Assembly: GCF_014764365.1 (NCBI RefSeq)
Contig: NZ_CP061718.1
Span: 1,860,001-1,924,000 of the forward strand
DNA from: Roseococcus microcysteis
Lineage (GTDB): Bacteria > Pseudomonadota > Alphaproteobacteria > Acetobacterales > Acetobacteraceae
DNA length: 64,000 nucleotides
Direction: 5' to 3'
Shown here: positions 42,919 through 51,261 of the stretch, one piece after another
Layout: each line of letters begins with the position of its first letter
How positions within the stretch are numbered: the stretch's first letter is position 1
Notes under the pieces: model-generated
The model's database searches: none
Told to the model about the DNA's origin: nothing
What the model saw: only the letters and a program-made list of their open reading frames with translations
Made by a program: the position numbers and the translations under genes

Positions 42919-44037
42919 TCAGCTCGTGGGGCGGGTCATGGTCTCGGTGACGCGCACGGGCACATCGGGGCGCAGGCGCTGCAGGCCGCGCACCACCACC
43001 TGGTCATCCGGGCGCACCCCCTGGCGGATTTCCACCTCGCCCGCCATTCGCAGGCCGAGCTGCACCTCCACGCGGCGCGCGCGCCCGTCGCGGATGGCGT
43101 AGACGAAGCTGCGCTCGCCCAGTGAATCCAGCGCCTCCTCCGGCACCAGCAGGGCGGTGGGGCGGGTTTCCAGCGTGAGCTGGACGTTGAGGAACAGGCC
43201 GGGCCGCAGCGCCTCGTCCGAATTGTCGAATTCGGAGATCACGCGCATGGTCCGGGTGGCGGTGTCTATGCGCGTGTCCATCACCGTCACCCGCCCCTCG
43301 AAGACGCGGCTGCCATGGGCGGCGCTGCGGGCGCTGACCAGGCTGCCGGGGCGGACGCGCGCCACATGCACCTCGGGGATGGAGAATTCCACGCGCACGC
43401 GGCTGATGTCGTCCAGGCTGGTGACGGCGGTGCCGGGCTGGATCAGCGCGCCCACGCTCACCTGCCGCAGGCCCACGCGGCCGTCGAAGGGGGCGGTCAG
43501 GCGCAGTTCGTCAATGCGGGCCTGGATCTGGCGCAGCCGGCCATCGGCGGCGCGGGAGAGGGTCTCCAGCTCATCCACCCGGGCGCGGGCCACGGCCTGC
43601 CCGGCCGGCAGGGCGCGGGCGCGGGCCAGCTGGCTCTGCGCGTTGTCGAGGCTGGCGCGGGCCTGGTACAGCTCGGCATAGAGGGCCTCGCTGTCCAGCT
43701 CCATCAGCACCTCGCCGGCGCGGACATGGGCACCTTCCTCGAAGCGGATGGCGGTGACCATGCCGGCCACCTTGGTGGTGATGGTCACGGCCTCGCGCGC
43801 GCGGACGGTGCCCACGCTTTCCATCCGCTCCACCACAGCCGCCTGCCGGACGGGGGCCGCCACGACCGCGACCTGCCCGCCAGCCGGAGCGCCGCGCGCA
43901 GCCTCCTGCACCGTGGGGCGTTCCAGGCCCAGGAGTGAGAGCGGCGCGGGAACGCCCCAGGCATCCGCCTGGGTGTGCCAGAGATAGCCGGCGCCGCCGA
44001 GGACGGCGACGATGCCGAGTTGCAGCCAGGCGCGCAT
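42919..44037 (-). CDS. RND efflux periplasmic adaptor (membrane-fusion protein)
   Basis: The 372-residue protein has an N-terminal anchor (LQLGIVAVLGGAGYLW), a lipoyl/barrel-sandwich hybrid domain (TVRAREAVTITTKVAGMVTAIRFEEGAHVRAGE), a helical hairpin (about residues 125-180) and a beta-barrel (PFDGRVGLRQVSVGALIQPG, LRPGLFLNVQL). It forms the periplasmic bridge of the pump encoded just downstream. The start region shares a 180-base divergent gap with the Lrp-like gene. Confidence 0.9.
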   Translation of the reverse strand: MRAWLQLGIVAVLGGAGYLWHTQADAWGVPAPLSLLGLERPTVQEAARGAPAGGQVAVVAAPVRQAAVVERMESVGTVRAREAVTITTKVAGMVTAIRFEEGAHVRAGEVLMELDSEALYAELYQARASLDNAQSQLARARALPAGQAVARARVDELETLSRAADGRLRQIQARIDELRLTAPFDGRVGLRQVSVGALIQPGTAVTSLDDISRVRVEFSIPEVHVARVRPGSLVSARSAAHGSRVFEGRVTVMDTRIDTATRTMRVISEFDNSDEALRPGLFLNVQLTLETRPTALLVPEEALDSLGERSFVYAIRDGRARRVEVQLGLRMAGEVEIRQGVRPDDQVVVRGLQRLRPDVPVRVTETMTRPTS

Positions 44038-44108
44038 GGAGCCTCAGTGTCTAACCGCTCATGAATGGACCGCCAGCCTAAGCTCGGCAAGGGCGATCCT
44101 TGGCGGTG

Positions 44109-44123
44109 GTTACGTTTCGTTAC
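44109..44123. promoter_or_regulatory. GTTAC-N5-GTTAC direct repeat in divergent promoter region
   Basis: Two GTTAC half-sites lie ten bases apart, one helical turn, about 70 bases upstream of the adaptor start and about 95 upstream of the Lrp-like start. Direct half-sites with five-base spacing are the architecture used by OmpR-family response regulators such as CpxR. No regulator gene is nearby. Function is inferred from layout only. Confidence 0.3.
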
Positions 44124-44217
44124 CGGGGATTGAGGCGCGATCGGCCCCGATTGCCCCGCGCGGATGCATCCCTCGTGGACGGGCGCCCCGGCACGCGGCA
44201 TATCCCGCACCACCTAC

Positions 44218-44487
44218 ATGGGGAGCATGGTCGTGCGGGCAATCTTTGTCATGATCAAGTGTGAGATGGGCCAAGCCTACCGCGTGGCGCGGGAAATGGC
44301 CGACAGCATCGCCGAATTGTCCGAGATGCATTCCATTTCCGGCCAGTATGACCTGCTGGGGAAGTTCTACCTGGAGCCGGAGCAGGATATCGGCCTCTTC
44401 GTGGTGGAGCGGGTGCAGAGCGTGGCGGGCGTGAAGGACACCTACACGCTCCAGACCTTCAACGCCTTCTCGTCCGGCAAAGGGTAA
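44218..44487 (+). CDS. Lrp/AsnC ligand-binding (RAM) domain protein
   Basis: The protein has about 89 residues (ATG at 44218, or 44227 giving MVVRAIFVMIKCEMGQAY) and consists only of the RAM/AsnC effector-binding fold (ISGQYDLLGKFYLEPEQDI, VERVQSVAGVKDTYTLQTF), without a helix-turn-helix domain. Such stand-alone domains bind amino acids and may modulate full-length Lrp proteins. It is divergent from the RND pair, but a link to efflux is not shown. Confidence 0.82.
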   Translation: MGSMVVRAIFVMIKCEMGQAYRVAREMADSIAELSEMHSISGQYDLLGKFYLEPEQDIGLFVVERVQSVAGVKDTYTLQTFNAFSSGKG

Positions 44488-44643
44488 CGGCATCAACCCT
44501 TGGGCAAGTTGCCGCGTTTCTGACCCATCATGGCGCGGAGGTGCTGCCCACCCCGCGCCACCTTTGGCACGGCGGCGCCACATTGCCACCTTCAAGCGGC
44601 CGCGCCCGCCTGCCTTGATGCCTGGGAGAGAGGAGTGCCTTCG

Positions 44644-44916
44644 ATGCGAAAGCTCATCACCGCCTTGAGCCTCACGGGGCTGCTCGGCGTCGCGGCCTGC
44701 ACCGATGCCTATGGGCGTCCGGACCCCGCCGCCACCGCGCTGGTGGGCGCGGGGGTGGGCGCGGCGGCCGGCCTCGCGGTCGGCGCCGCCAGCCAGCCGC
44801 GCTACTACGCGCCGCCGCCGCGCTATTACGCCCCGGCGCGGCCGGTCTATCGCGGCTATTACGGCCCGCCGCGGGGCTATTACCACCGCCCGCCGCCGCG
44901 GTATTACCGCTGGTAG
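44644..44916 (+). CDS. Small Tyr/Pro-rich lipoprotein
   Basis: The 90-residue product starts with a lipoprotein signal (MRKLITALSLTGLLGVAAC, lipobox cysteine at 19), followed by a glycine/alanine segment of glycine-zipper type (LVGAGVGAAAGLAVGAA). The C-terminus is rich in YY, RYY and PPP repeats. It probably sits in the outer membrane or periplasm as a small structural lipoprotein. The preceding GAGAGAGGAG stretch provides a ribosome site. Function unknown. Confidence 0.75.
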   Translation: MRKLITALSLTGLLGVAACTDAYGRPDPAATALVGAGVGAAAGLAVGAASQPRYYAPPPRYYAPARPVYRGYYGPPRGYYHRPPPRYYRW

Positions 44917-44922
44917 GCCGCC

Positions 44923-46419
44923 TCAGCCGAAGCCGAGGAAGCCCTCCATCCCGCTGATGGGCGGTGCCGCGCGCAGTTTGGCGATGTCGGGCTTCGGGCG
45001 ACCGAACTCCGCATCGCCGGCCAGCGCCGCCTCCAGCGCGGCCGCGACGCCCAGCACGAAGGCATCGCCGCCCCGCGGGCCCACGATCTGCAGGCCGAAG
45101 GGGAACCCCTTCTCGTCCAGCCCCACGGGCAGGCTGATGGCCGGGTGGCCTGTCAGCGTCACGTAATAGGCCAGCGCCAGCCAGTGGAAGTAGGTGCGGG
45201 TCTTCTGCCCGTCGATCTCGCTCGGGAACAGCTCCCGCCAGGGACGGGGGCTGATGGTGATGGCGGGCGTGATCAGCACGTCGTGCTTCTCGAAGAAGCT
45301 CTGGAAGTTCCGGTAGATCACGGTCTGGCGGCTCGCGGCGCGGGCCTGGTCCTCCAGGGAGTAGCGCAGCCCCTCCTCCACATTCGCGATCATGTTGGGG
45401 CCGCACTTGTCGGCATGCTTCCGCACGCGGTCCAGGTGCGAGGCCAAGGCGCCCGAGGCCCGCAGCACCTCGAAGGCCTCATCGCCGCCGGTCACGTCGG
45501 GCGTGGCCGTCTCGATCCGCGCGAAGAGCGAACCGCAGCCCTCCACGATGCGCCGGAACTTGCGGCGCACCACGCCTTCCACCAGTGCCAGGTTGAAGTC
45601 TTCGGTCGCGGCCACGCGCAGGGTAGAGAGGTCAATCTCGCGCGCCGGGTGGAACAGCGCGGGCTCGCCCCGGACCGTGCGCGCGTGCAGCGTGTAGGCC
45701 AGCGGGTCGCCCGCATCATCGCCCGCCATGGCCGAGAGCATCAGGCAGAGATCCGGCACGTCCCGCGCCATCGGGCCCAGCACGGAGAGCGGGTTCCAGC
45801 CATGCCCCCGCCGCTCATTGGGCACCAGGCCCGGCGAGGGGCGGTAGCCCACGATCCCGTTGAAGGCGGCCGGGTTGCGCAGCGACCCGCCCGTGTCGGA
45901 GCCCGAGGCCAGCGGCACCATGTCGCAAGCGAGGGCCACGGCCGAACCGCCCGAGGACCCGGCGGCATTGTGCGTGGGGTCGAAGGCATTGCCCGTCGCG
46001 CCATAGACGGCGTTGCGGCTGTTCGCCCCCAGGCCGAACTCCGGCACATTGGTCTTGCCCAGCACGATGCCGCCCGCCTCGCGCAGGTGGCGCACCATGC
46101 CCTCGTCGCGCGTGGGGATGTGGTCCTTGAAGAGCAGGCTGCCCCAGGTGGTGCGCAGCCCCTTCGTCTCCTCCAGATCCTTGATGCCGAGCGGCAACCC
46201 GTGCAGCACGCCCAGCCGCTCGCCCTTCATCACGGCGTCCTCGGCGGCGCGGGCCTGGGTGCGGGCGGCCTCCACATCCATGGCCGTCATGGCGTTCACG
46301 GCCGGGTTCACCGCCTCGATGCGCTTGAGGCAGCTGTCCAGCAGCTCCACCGGCGAGAGCTTCTTGCGCCCGATCATGCGCCGGGCGGTGGTGGCGGGCA
46401 GTTCGCAGGGTTCGGTCAT
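44923..46419 (-). CDS. Amidase signature family hydrolase
   Basis: The 498-residue enzyme has the Ser-cisSer-Lys machinery: Lys in GLPLGIKDLEE and the serines in AAGSSGGSAVALACDMVPLASGSDTGGS. Members hydrolyse amides, including aryl amides, malonamide and Glu-tRNA(Gln) intermediates; as no gatB/gatC follows, it is not GatA. It lies 13 bases after the gamma-glutamyltransferase gene, so the pair may salvage nitrogen from amides and gamma-glutamyl compounds. Confidence 0.88.
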   Translation of the reverse strand: MTEPCELPATTARRMIGRKKLSPVELLDSCLKRIEAVNPAVNAMTAMDVEAARTQARAAEDAVMKGERLGVLHGLPLGIKDLEETKGLRTTWGSLLFKDHIPTRDEGMVRHLREAGGIVLGKTNVPEFGLGANSRNAVYGATGNAFDPTHNAAGSSGGSAVALACDMVPLASGSDTGGSLRNPAAFNGIVGYRPSPGLVPNERRGHGWNPLSVLGPMARDVPDLCLMLSAMAGDDAGDPLAYTLHARTVRGEPALFHPAREIDLSTLRVAATEDFNLALVEGVVRRKFRRIVEGCGSLFARIETATPDVTGGDEAFEVLRASGALASHLDRVRKHADKCGPNMIANVEEGLRYSLEDQARAASRQTVIYRNFQSFFEKHDVLITPAITISPRPWRELFPSEIDGQKTRTYFHWLALAYYVTLTGHPAISLPVGLDEKGFPFGLQIVGPRGGDAFVLGVAAALEAALAGDAEFGRPKPDIAKLRAAPPISGMEGFLGFG

Positions 46420-46432
46420 GTCCGGGACTTCC

Positions 46433-48034
46433 TCAATAGCCGATCACGCAGCCATCCTTGCGCGGATCGCTGCCGCCGATCAGGCAGCCGCGCGCATGGT
46501 CCATCAGGATGGCCTGGCCGCCGCCATGCGGCTTGTCCCAGGCCACGCAGCGATGGCCCATCGCGTCCAGCCCCGCCACCACATCGGCCGGGATGCCGCG
46601 CTCCACCTGGATCGCGCCCTCGCGCGGGAAGAGGCGGGCGAGGTCAATCGCCTCCTGCGGGTCCAGCCCCCATTCGAAGATGTTGGACAGCAGCAGGCTC
46701 TGGCCCATCGGCTGGAAATGCCCGCCCATGACGCCGAAGGGCATCACCGCGCGGCCATTCTGGGTCGCCATGCCGGGAATGATGGTGTGCATGGGCCGCT
46801 TGCCCGGCGCGATGCAGTTGGGGTGGCCGTCCTGCAGGCGGAAGCCGAAGCCGCGATTGTGCAGCATGACGCCCGACTTCTCCGCCATGATGCCGGAGCC
46901 GAAGCTCTCGAACAGCGAATTGATGAAGGAGCAGGCGTTGCCCTCCTCATCCACCACGCAGAGATAGACGGTGTCCGCATGCACCGGGAACAGCGTTCCG
47001 GCCGGCGGCATCTCCGCCATGGCCCGGCCGTCCTGGATGCCGCGCGCCAGCCCGTGCAGATATTCGTCGGAGAGCAGATGCTCCACCGGCACCTCCACCT
47101 GGGCCGGGTCGGCCACGAAGGCGTCGCGGTCGCGATAGGCCAGGCGCGCGGCCTCGATGTGGCGGTGCAGGCGCGTCAGCCCCAGCGGCCCGCCCTCGGC
47201 CTTCTTCATGTTCTCCAGCATGCCCAGGATCATCAGCGTGATGATGCCGGTGCCATTGGGCGGGCATTGATGGATGTCGAGCCCGTTCCAGGACCGCTTG
47301 ATGGGCGTGACGAACTCCGCCGCCAGCAGGGCATCGGCGAAATCCTGCTCGGTCTGGGTGCCGCCCAGGGCGCGCAGGGTGGCCACCATGTCGGCCGCGA
47401 TCTCACCCTCGTAGAAGGCGCGGGCGCCGCCCTTGGCGATGGCGCGCAGCGTGGCGGCCAGGGCCGGGAACTGCATCTTCTGGCCCATGACGGGCGCCTT
47501 GCCGCCGGGCAGGTAGTGCCGCGCGGAGGCCTCATGCCCCGCGAGCTTGCCCTTCGCCTCCTCCCAGTCATGCGCCACGCGGGCATGGACGTGGAAGCCT
47601 TCCTCGGCCGCGCGGATGGCGGGTTGCAGCAGGTAGCCCAGCTCCTTGCGCCCATAGGCCGCGTTCAGCGCCTGCCAGGCGGAGACCGCGCCCGGGATGG
47701 TGACGGAATGCACCGAGGTGTTGACCATGGCGGTCAGCCCCTTGGCGCGCAGCGCCTCGGGCGTTGAGCCCGCGGACGCCCGGCCCGAGCCGTTCATGGC
47801 GATCACATGGTCGCCACCGGCGGGCGCATACAGACAGAAATTGTCGCCGCCGATGCCGGTACTCTGCGGCTCGATCACGCCCAGCAGGGCGACGGCGGCG
47901 ATGGCGGCGTCCAGCGCATTGCCACCCGCCTTCAGCACCTCGATGGCGGCGAGCGAGGCGGCCGGCATGGAGGTGGCGGCCATGCCCCGGCCAGCAATCA
48001 CCGGGCTGCGGCCGGGCAGGTGGAAGTCGCGCAT
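46433..48034 (-). CDS. Gamma-glutamyltransferase family protein
   Basis: The 533-residue Ntn-hydrolase resembles gamma-glutamyltransferases. It has GGNALDAAIAA near the N-terminus and the self-cleavage/catalytic threonine in HADTVYLCVVDEEGNACSF, plus NGTGIITLMILGML. There is no obvious signal peptide at the chosen ATG (48034), unlike classic periplasmic GGT, so it may be a cytoplasmic homologue such as a cephalosporin- or oxamate-type amidohydrolase. Upstream in-frame residues to 48097 add nothing. Confidence 0.85.
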   Translation of the reverse strand: MRDFHLPGRSPVIAGRGMAATSMPAASLAAIEVLKAGGNALDAAIAAVALLGVIEPQSTGIGGDNFCLYAPAGGDHVIAMNGSGRASAGSTPEALRAKGLTAMVNTSVHSVTIPGAVSAWQALNAAYGRKELGYLLQPAIRAAEEGFHVHARVAHDWEEAKGKLAGHEASARHYLPGGKAPVMGQKMQFPALAATLRAIAKGGARAFYEGEIAADMVATLRALGGTQTEQDFADALLAAEFVTPIKRSWNGLDIHQCPPNGTGIITLMILGMLENMKKAEGGPLGLTRLHRHIEAARLAYRDRDAFVADPAQVEVPVEHLLSDEYLHGLARGIQDGRAMAEMPPAGTLFPVHADTVYLCVVDEEGNACSFINSLFESFGSGIMAEKSGVMLHNRGFGFRLQDGHPNCIAPGKRPMHTIIPGMATQNGRAVMPFGVMGGHFQPMGQSLLLSNIFEWGLDPQEAIDLARLFPREGAIQVERGIPADVVAGLDAMGHRCVAWDKPHGGGQAILMDHARGCLIGGSDPRKDGCVIGY

Positions 48035-48158
48035 CAGGGGTTTCCTCGGCGGTTGGTGTGTCGCGTCCATTCTGGACCAGGGGTCGTTACGCCGCAAACC
48101 TGCGCCCCCTTGGGGAACACCCCTCGCCTGCCGCGCGGAAATCGGCTAGCGCGCGGGA

Positions 48159-48500
48159 ATGAGTGATCCGATCGGCTTCGACGACTTCCTGAAGGTGGAC
48201 ATCCGGGTGGGCACCATCCTGGACGCGCAGCCCTTCCCGGAGGCGCGCAAGCCCGCCATCAAGCTCTGGGTGGATTTCGGCGAGGGGATCGGCGTGCGGA
48301 AATCCTCCGCGCAGATCACCACCCACTACTCCCCCGACCGGCTGATCGGCCGGCAGGTGCTGGCGGTGGTGAACTTCCTGCCCCGGCAGATCGGCCCCTT
48401 CCTGAGCGAGGTGCTGGTGCTGGGCGTGCCCGACGAGAATGGCGCGGTGGTTCTGCTGCGCCCGGATTTCCCCGTGCCCATTGGCGGAAGGATGCACTGA
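48159..48500 (+). CDS. csaA: tRNA-binding protein CsaA
   Basis: The 113-residue protein is a stand-alone EMAP/tRNA-binding OB fold (FLKVDIRVGTILDAQPFPEARKPAIKL, then RLIGRQVLAVVNFLP, ending VLLRPDFPVPIGGRMH). CsaA homodimers bind tRNA-like structures and were reported as secretion-associated chaperones in Bacillus. It is followed one base later by the phosphoribosyltransferase gene and divergent from the GGT gene. Confidence 0.9.
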   Translation: MSDPIGFDDFLKVDIRVGTILDAQPFPEARKPAIKLWVDFGEGIGVRKSSAQITTHYSPDRLIGRQVLAVVNFLPRQIGPFLSEVLVLGVPDENGAVVLLRPDFPVPIGGRMH

Positions 48501-48501
48501 G

Positions 48502-48981
48502 GTGGCGCCACGTTATTTCACCGTCGGCTGGGACCAGCTGCACCGCGACGCCAAGGCCCTGGCGTGGCGGCTCATGGAACGCGGCCCCTGGACCGGCGTG
48601 GTGGCCATCACCCGCGGCGGGCTGATCCCGGCGGCCATCATCGCGCGCGAACTCGAATGCCGCATCATCGAGACGGTCAGCGTCATCACCTATGACGAGG
48701 AGAAGCGCGGCGACCCGCGCGTGGCCAAGGCGCCCGCCGCCGCCGGCGACGGCACGGGCTGGCTGCTGGTGGATGATCTGGTGGACACCGGCACCACGGC
48801 CAAGCTGGTGCGCGCCATGCTGCCCGGCGCGCATTTCGCCACCATCTACGCCAAGCCCGCCGGCAAGCCCCTGGTGGACAGCTTCGTGACCGAGGTCAGC
48901 CAGGACACCTGGATCCTGTTCCCCTGGGACACGGAGGCCCAGTTCATTCCACCGATCGCGAAGGCTGGGGCCGCGAAGTAG
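48502..48981 (+). CDS. gpt: Xanthine phosphoribosyltransferase
   Basis: The roughly 159-residue PRTase has GVVAITRGGLIPAAIIARELE and the PRPP-binding loop WLLVDDLVDTGTT, and ends in WILFPWDTE, the XGPRT (Gpt) pattern for xanthine/guanine salvage. A GTG at 48502 directly after csaA is the best start. The last 38 bases overlap the 3' end of the CNNM gene on the other strand. Gpt-type assignment is by motif; hypoxanthine activity is not excluded. Confidence 0.85.
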   Translation: MAPRYFTVGWDQLHRDAKALAWRLMERGPWTGVVAITRGGLIPAAIIARELECRIIETVSVITYDEEKRGDPRVAKAPAAAGDGTGWLLVDDLVDTGTTAKLVRAMLPGAHFATIYAKPAGKPLVDSFVTEVSQDTWILFPWDTEAQFIPPIAKAGAAK

Positions 48982-50341
48982 AGGGCCGCTCGGCGGGGCT
49001 GCCCTCCAGCGGCAGCACGGCGATGGGCGGGGCCACCAGCGGCGCGCCCGTCGCGCCCTCCTTCAGCGCCAGCACCTTGTCCACGCGGCGCCCATCCATG
49101 TCCACCACCTCGAAGCGCCAGCCGCTGTAGGCGATGCGGTCCGCCTCGCGCGGGATGCGCTGCAGCAGCGCCATCATCAGCCCGGCCACCGTGTGGTAGT
49201 GGCCCGATTGGGGCGGGGGCTCGAAATCCTTGAGCCGCCCGCGCAGCTCGTCCAGCGCCATCATCCCATCCAGCAGGATGGAGCCGTCGAAGCGCGCCAC
49301 GGAGCCGGCGGCCGCGTCGGGCGCGGGGCCGAGTTCGCCCACGATGGCCTCCAGCAGGTCGGAGGCCGTCACCACTCCCTCGAAGCTGCCATATTCGTCC
49401 AGCACCAGCGCCATGCCCAAGGGGTCCGCCCGCAGCCGTTCCAGCGCATCGAGCGCGGAGAGGTTGTCGGGCAGCACGGTGGGCTGGCGCAGTGCCTCCG
49501 GGATGGAGACGGCGCCGCCCGCCAGCACCTGGTCCAGCAGATCCTTCACGGCCACCACGCCGACCACGTTGTCCACGCGGCGGTCGGCCACGACGAAGCG
49601 CGTGACGTTGTCGGCCCGCAGCGCCTCGGCCACCGCCTCGGGGGCGGCGTTGCGGTCAATCCAGGCGACCTCGTTGCGCGGCGTCATCAGCGCGCGCACG
49701 GGCCGGTCGGCCAGGCGCAGCACGCGCTCGATCATCTGGCGTTCATTGGGGTCGAGCGCGCCGGCCTGCACGCCCTCGGCCACCACGGCCTTCACCTCCT
49801 CCTCGGTCACGCCCTGTTCGGTCGGCTTATGGGCACCGAACAGCCGCAGGATGACGGCGGAGGAGCTGGAGAGCAGCGAGATGAACGGCCCCGTCACCCG
49901 CGCCAGCCCGGTCAGCGCCGGGGCCAGCGCCGAGGCCACGCGCTCCGGGTTGCGCAGGGCCAGCTGCTTGGGCACCAGCTCGCCCAGGATCAGGTTGGCA
50001 TAGGTGATGGCCAGCACCACGATGCCGAAGGCCAGCGCCTGGCCATAGCCGAAGACGAAGGGCAGTTCCTCCAGCGCTTCGCCCAGCGGGCGGGCCAGCG
50101 CCGCGCCGCCGAAGACGCCGGCCAGGATCCCCACCAGCGTGATGCCCACCTGCACCGTGGGCAGGAAACGGCCCGGATTCTCATGCAGGGCCAGGGCGGC
50201 GGCCGCGCCGGGCGTGCCGGCACGCTCCATCGCCTGCAGCCGCCCCCTCCGGGAGGAGACGACGGCCAGCTCGCTCATCGCGAAGACGCCATTGACCAGC
50301 GTCAGCAGGACGATGAAGCCGATTTCGAGAAACATGCCCAT
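48944..50341 (-). CDS. CNNM/CorC family membrane protein
   Basis: The 465-residue protein has a DUF21/CNNM membrane domain (about residues 1-195, with LGELVPKQLALRNPERVA), two CBS domains (about 205-330, RALMTPRNEVAWIDR and LVLDEYGSFEGVVTASDLLEAIVGEL) and a C-terminal CorC/HlyC domain. The family handles Mg2+ or Co2+ efflux; the older name haemolysin is misleading. Two ATGs (50341, 50335) are possible. Its 3' end overlaps the phosphoribosyltransferase gene. Confidence 0.88.
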   Translation of the reverse strand: MGMFLEIGFIVLLTLVNGVFAMSELAVVSSRRGRLQAMERAGTPGAAAALALHENPGRFLPTVQVGITLVGILAGVFGGAALARPLGEALEELPFVFGYGQALAFGIVVLAITYANLILGELVPKQLALRNPERVASALAPALTGLARVTGPFISLLSSSSAVILRLFGAHKPTEQGVTEEEVKAVVAEGVQAGALDPNERQMIERVLRLADRPVRALMTPRNEVAWIDRNAAPEAVAEALRADNVTRFVVADRRVDNVVGVVAVKDLLDQVLAGGAVSIPEALRQPTVLPDNLSALDALERLRADPLGMALVLDEYGSFEGVVTASDLLEAIVGELGPAPDAAAGSVARFDGSILLDGMMALDELRGRLKDFEPPPQSGHYHTVAGLMMALLQRIPREADRIAYSGWRFEVVDMDGRRVDKVLALKEGATGAPLVAPPIAVLPLEGSPAERPSTSRPQPSRSVE

Positions 50342-50418
50342 GGCGGGGCTATAGCGCGGCGCGGCGCTGGGCGCACAGGTCTTGCACCGCGGCACCTCTT
50401 GCGGCTGATGTGCGGCGC

Positions 50419-50858
50419 ATGAACGCCGCGCATCAACGCTTGACCTGGACCCTGGGCCTCTCGGGCCTGCTGCCCTTCGCCGCCGCCGCGCTGGCCGTGC
50501 TGCTGGCCCCTGACCATTGGGGGGCTTCGCGCGCGGGGCGCTGATCGCCTATGGCGCCGTCATCCTGTCCTTCCTGGGCGCCGTGCATTGGGGGCTGGCG
50601 CTCAGGCCGCCGGTGCAGGAGGCCTGGGCCACGCCGGCACGGCTGGTGCTGGGGGTGGTGCCCTCATTGATCGGCTGGGCGGCGATGATGCTGTTCGAGG
50701 CGCCGTCGCTGCTGCTGCTGGCCGCGGGCATCCTGGCCACCGCCGGGGTGGAGCAATGGGCGGCCTCGCGCCGTCTGGTGCCGGGCTTCTACATGCGGCT
50801 GCGCTGGGTGCTGTCGCTGGGGGCGGCGGCCTGCCTGCTGCTGCCCTTCCTGGTGTGA
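50419..50858 (+). CDS. DUF3429 membrane protein, frame broken by one missing G
   Basis: A frame from the ATG at 50419 reads TLGLSGLLPFAAAALAVLL, then hits a stop after a G6 run (50519-50524). One more G joins it to GGFARGALIAYGAVILSFLGAVHWG, the DUF3429 core with four or five helices, ending at 50858. The repaired product is 146 residues, normal for DUF3429. A start at 50517 inside the second part would lose the first helix. Function unknown; the break is probably technical. Confidence 0.75.
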
Positions 50859-50928
50859 GCAAAGACGTCTCGATTTTGTTAATCAAATCTCAAGATATTT
50901 ATGTTGTCTTAAAATTCGTGATGGGATA

Positions 50929-50948
50929 GCAATTTCTCCAGAGATTGC
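50929..50948. promoter_or_regulatory. Inverted repeat upstream of hypothetical gene
   Basis: GCAATTTCT and AGAGATTGC are complementary with one mismatch around CC, 13 bases before the ATG at 50962. It follows a stretch (50868-50928) much richer in A+T than the rest of the window, which probably carries the promoter. An operator or a 5' hairpin near the ribosome site is possible. Confidence 0.4.
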
Positions 50949-50961
50949 CGACGGAGCCCCC

Positions 50962-51261
50962 ATGCCCAGCGCCGAAATCCTGCTCTTCCCGCAGCGCGCC
51001 CCCGCCGAACCCACGCCCGAGGACCGGCTCCGCCATGCCCTCGCCGCGCTGGACGCCGCGTTGGAGGAGCAGCGCGCCGCCGTGGCGGCGTTCCAGTCCA
51101 ACCTGGGCGAGTTGGGCGGTGCTGTCGCGGGGCTGGAGAACAGCCTGCGCAAATACGCCTGCCAGCTCACCGCCACCCATGGCGACGCGCTGGCCGTGCA
51201 GGAGGAGGCCCGCAAGCTGGAAGAAAACGCCGCGGCCTGGATGCGGAACCTCGCGCCCTAA
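50962..51261 (+). CDS. Hypothetical coiled-coil protein
   Basis: The 99-residue soluble protein begins PSAEILLFPQRAPAEPTPEDRL and then forms an alpha-helical, heptad-rich segment (residues about 22-92). No family is recognised. Its own AT-rich upstream region suggests independent regulation. Its TAA stop interleaves with the TAG of the converging M81 gene. Confidence 0.6.
   Translation: MPSAEILLFPQRAPAEPTPEDRLRHALAALDAALEEQRAAVAAFQSNLGELGGAVAGLENSLRKYACQLTATHGDALAVQEEARKLEENAAAWMRNLAP

Noticed and set aside
48944-50341. Haemolysin
   Set aside because: The CNNM-CBS-CorC layout indicates divalent cation transport; the haemolysin label is historical.
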